DNA of 64,000 nucleotides from a cyanobacterium PCC 7702 (GTDB lineage: Bacteria > Cyanobacteriota > Cyanobacteriia > Cyanobacteriales > Nostocaceae): positions 1,336,496 to 1,400,495 of the forward strand of contig KB235926.1 in assembly GCA_000332255.1 (NCBI GenBank). The letters run 5' to 3'. This document shows positions 63,801-64,000 of the stretch, one piece after another. The notes under the pieces are model-generated. The model ran no database searches and was not told the DNA's origin. It worked only from the letters and a program-made list of their open reading frames with translations. Positions within the stretch are counted from its first letter, which is position 1. Each line of letters begins with the position of its first letter. The translations under genes were made by a program, and so were the position numbers.

Positions 63801-64000
63801 GTGCTATTGCTTCTGCCATGCGATTTTGATATTCTGGATTGCCAAGGCGGGGATTATCTTCTCGACCGGTCATATAACCTGTTTCCACGAGGATTGAAGG
63901 CATGGAGCTTTTGCGAAGAACGTAGAATCTTGCTTTTCGCACTCCTCTGTCTTTGACGTTCACACTCCTGAGAATACTACTGTGAACGATGCGAGCCAGG
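63769..64000 (-). CDS. N-acetylmuramoyl-L-alanine amidase, C-terminal end (cut by the window edge)
   Basis: The last 76 or so residues of a zinc amidase (Amidase_3 family, AmiC type), which trims peptidoglycan and in filamentous cyanobacteria makes septal nanopores for cell-cell exchange. The visible part reads LARIVHSSIL, RGVRKARFYVLRKSSMPSIL and VETGYMTGREDNPRLGNPEY, with the catalytic Glu in ILVETGYM. The start and the other zinc ligands lie to the right of 64000. Adjacent to murI, so the two may be co-transcribed. Confidence 0.88.
   Translation of the reverse strand, partial: LARIVHSSILRSVNVKDRGVRKARFYVLRKSSMPSILVETGYMTGREDNPRLGNPEYQNRMAEAIARGIIKYLQSR

Overview
The window comes from the chromosome of a filamentous, probably heterocyst-forming cyanobacterium (Nostocales). 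The evidence is a photosystem I cluster (psaF, psaJ, psaL), hetZ with a split patU, solanesyl diphosphate synthase, Tic22, an SLH-domain porin, and many GCGATCGC (HIP1) octamers. No genus can be named from the sequence alone.

Layout. 1-1231: a decayed FAD-monooxygenase tail, then an SSB-like gene. 1618-8126: a fused two-domain peptide-type ABC ATPase, then a leftward RND drug-efflux pair (adaptor plus pump). 8127-19171: a metal-resistance region with a CusA/CzcA-like pump, a YtkA-like lipoprotein, a CPH-type P1B ATPase, a dead flavodoxin, a dead HMA copper chaperone, a DUF2808 protein and an OmpR/histidine-kinase pair. The same direct repeat, TTTCAT-N5-TTTCAT, lies upstream of both the pump operon and the DUF2808 gene, which suggests one regulon under the local two-component system.

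19172-22067: an accessory scar ending at tRNA-Phe. It holds a GC-rich, HIP1-free insert of about 1.3 kb with two leftward ORFs (one an FkbM methyltransferase with a one-base frameshift), a run of imperfect palindromes, an internally deleted integron-type integrase and a wrecked gene of unknown family. The leftmost ORF's stop codon lies inside GCCTAAC, which fits an integron inverse core site. I read this as the relic of a chromosomal integron or a similar cassette platform.

22128-27020: a zinc-type ABC importer (permease, ATPase, binding lipoprotein), transcribed away from an SLH porin across a 0.3 kb region with two Fur/Zur-like boxes. 27260-47532: mostly housekeeping genes: RqcH, a GT4 glycosyltransferase, an RRM protein, an M48-like protein lacking the HExxH active site, PrfC, HemB, an XRE regulator, PdhB, SecD-SecF, GNAT proteins, a kinase-like protein lacking obvious ATP-binding boxes, TsaC, PrmC, Tic22 and tRNA-Pro.

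47679-64000: a second GNAT, an ACT-like protein, an alpha/beta hydrolase, TsaD, psaF-psaJ-psaL, Gmk, a RemA-like protein, a transglutaminase-fold membrane protein with Cys and His replaced, hetZ-patU5-patU3, solanesyl diphosphate synthase, a 0.95 kb gap with many short hairpins, MurI, and the 3' end of an N-acetylmuramoyl-L-alanine amidase cut by the window edge. Main themes: metal and drug efflux, zinc uptake, photosystem I, heterocyst patterning, and one clear foreign and decayed segment. All calls come from reading the sequence and from recalled family motifs; no database search was made.
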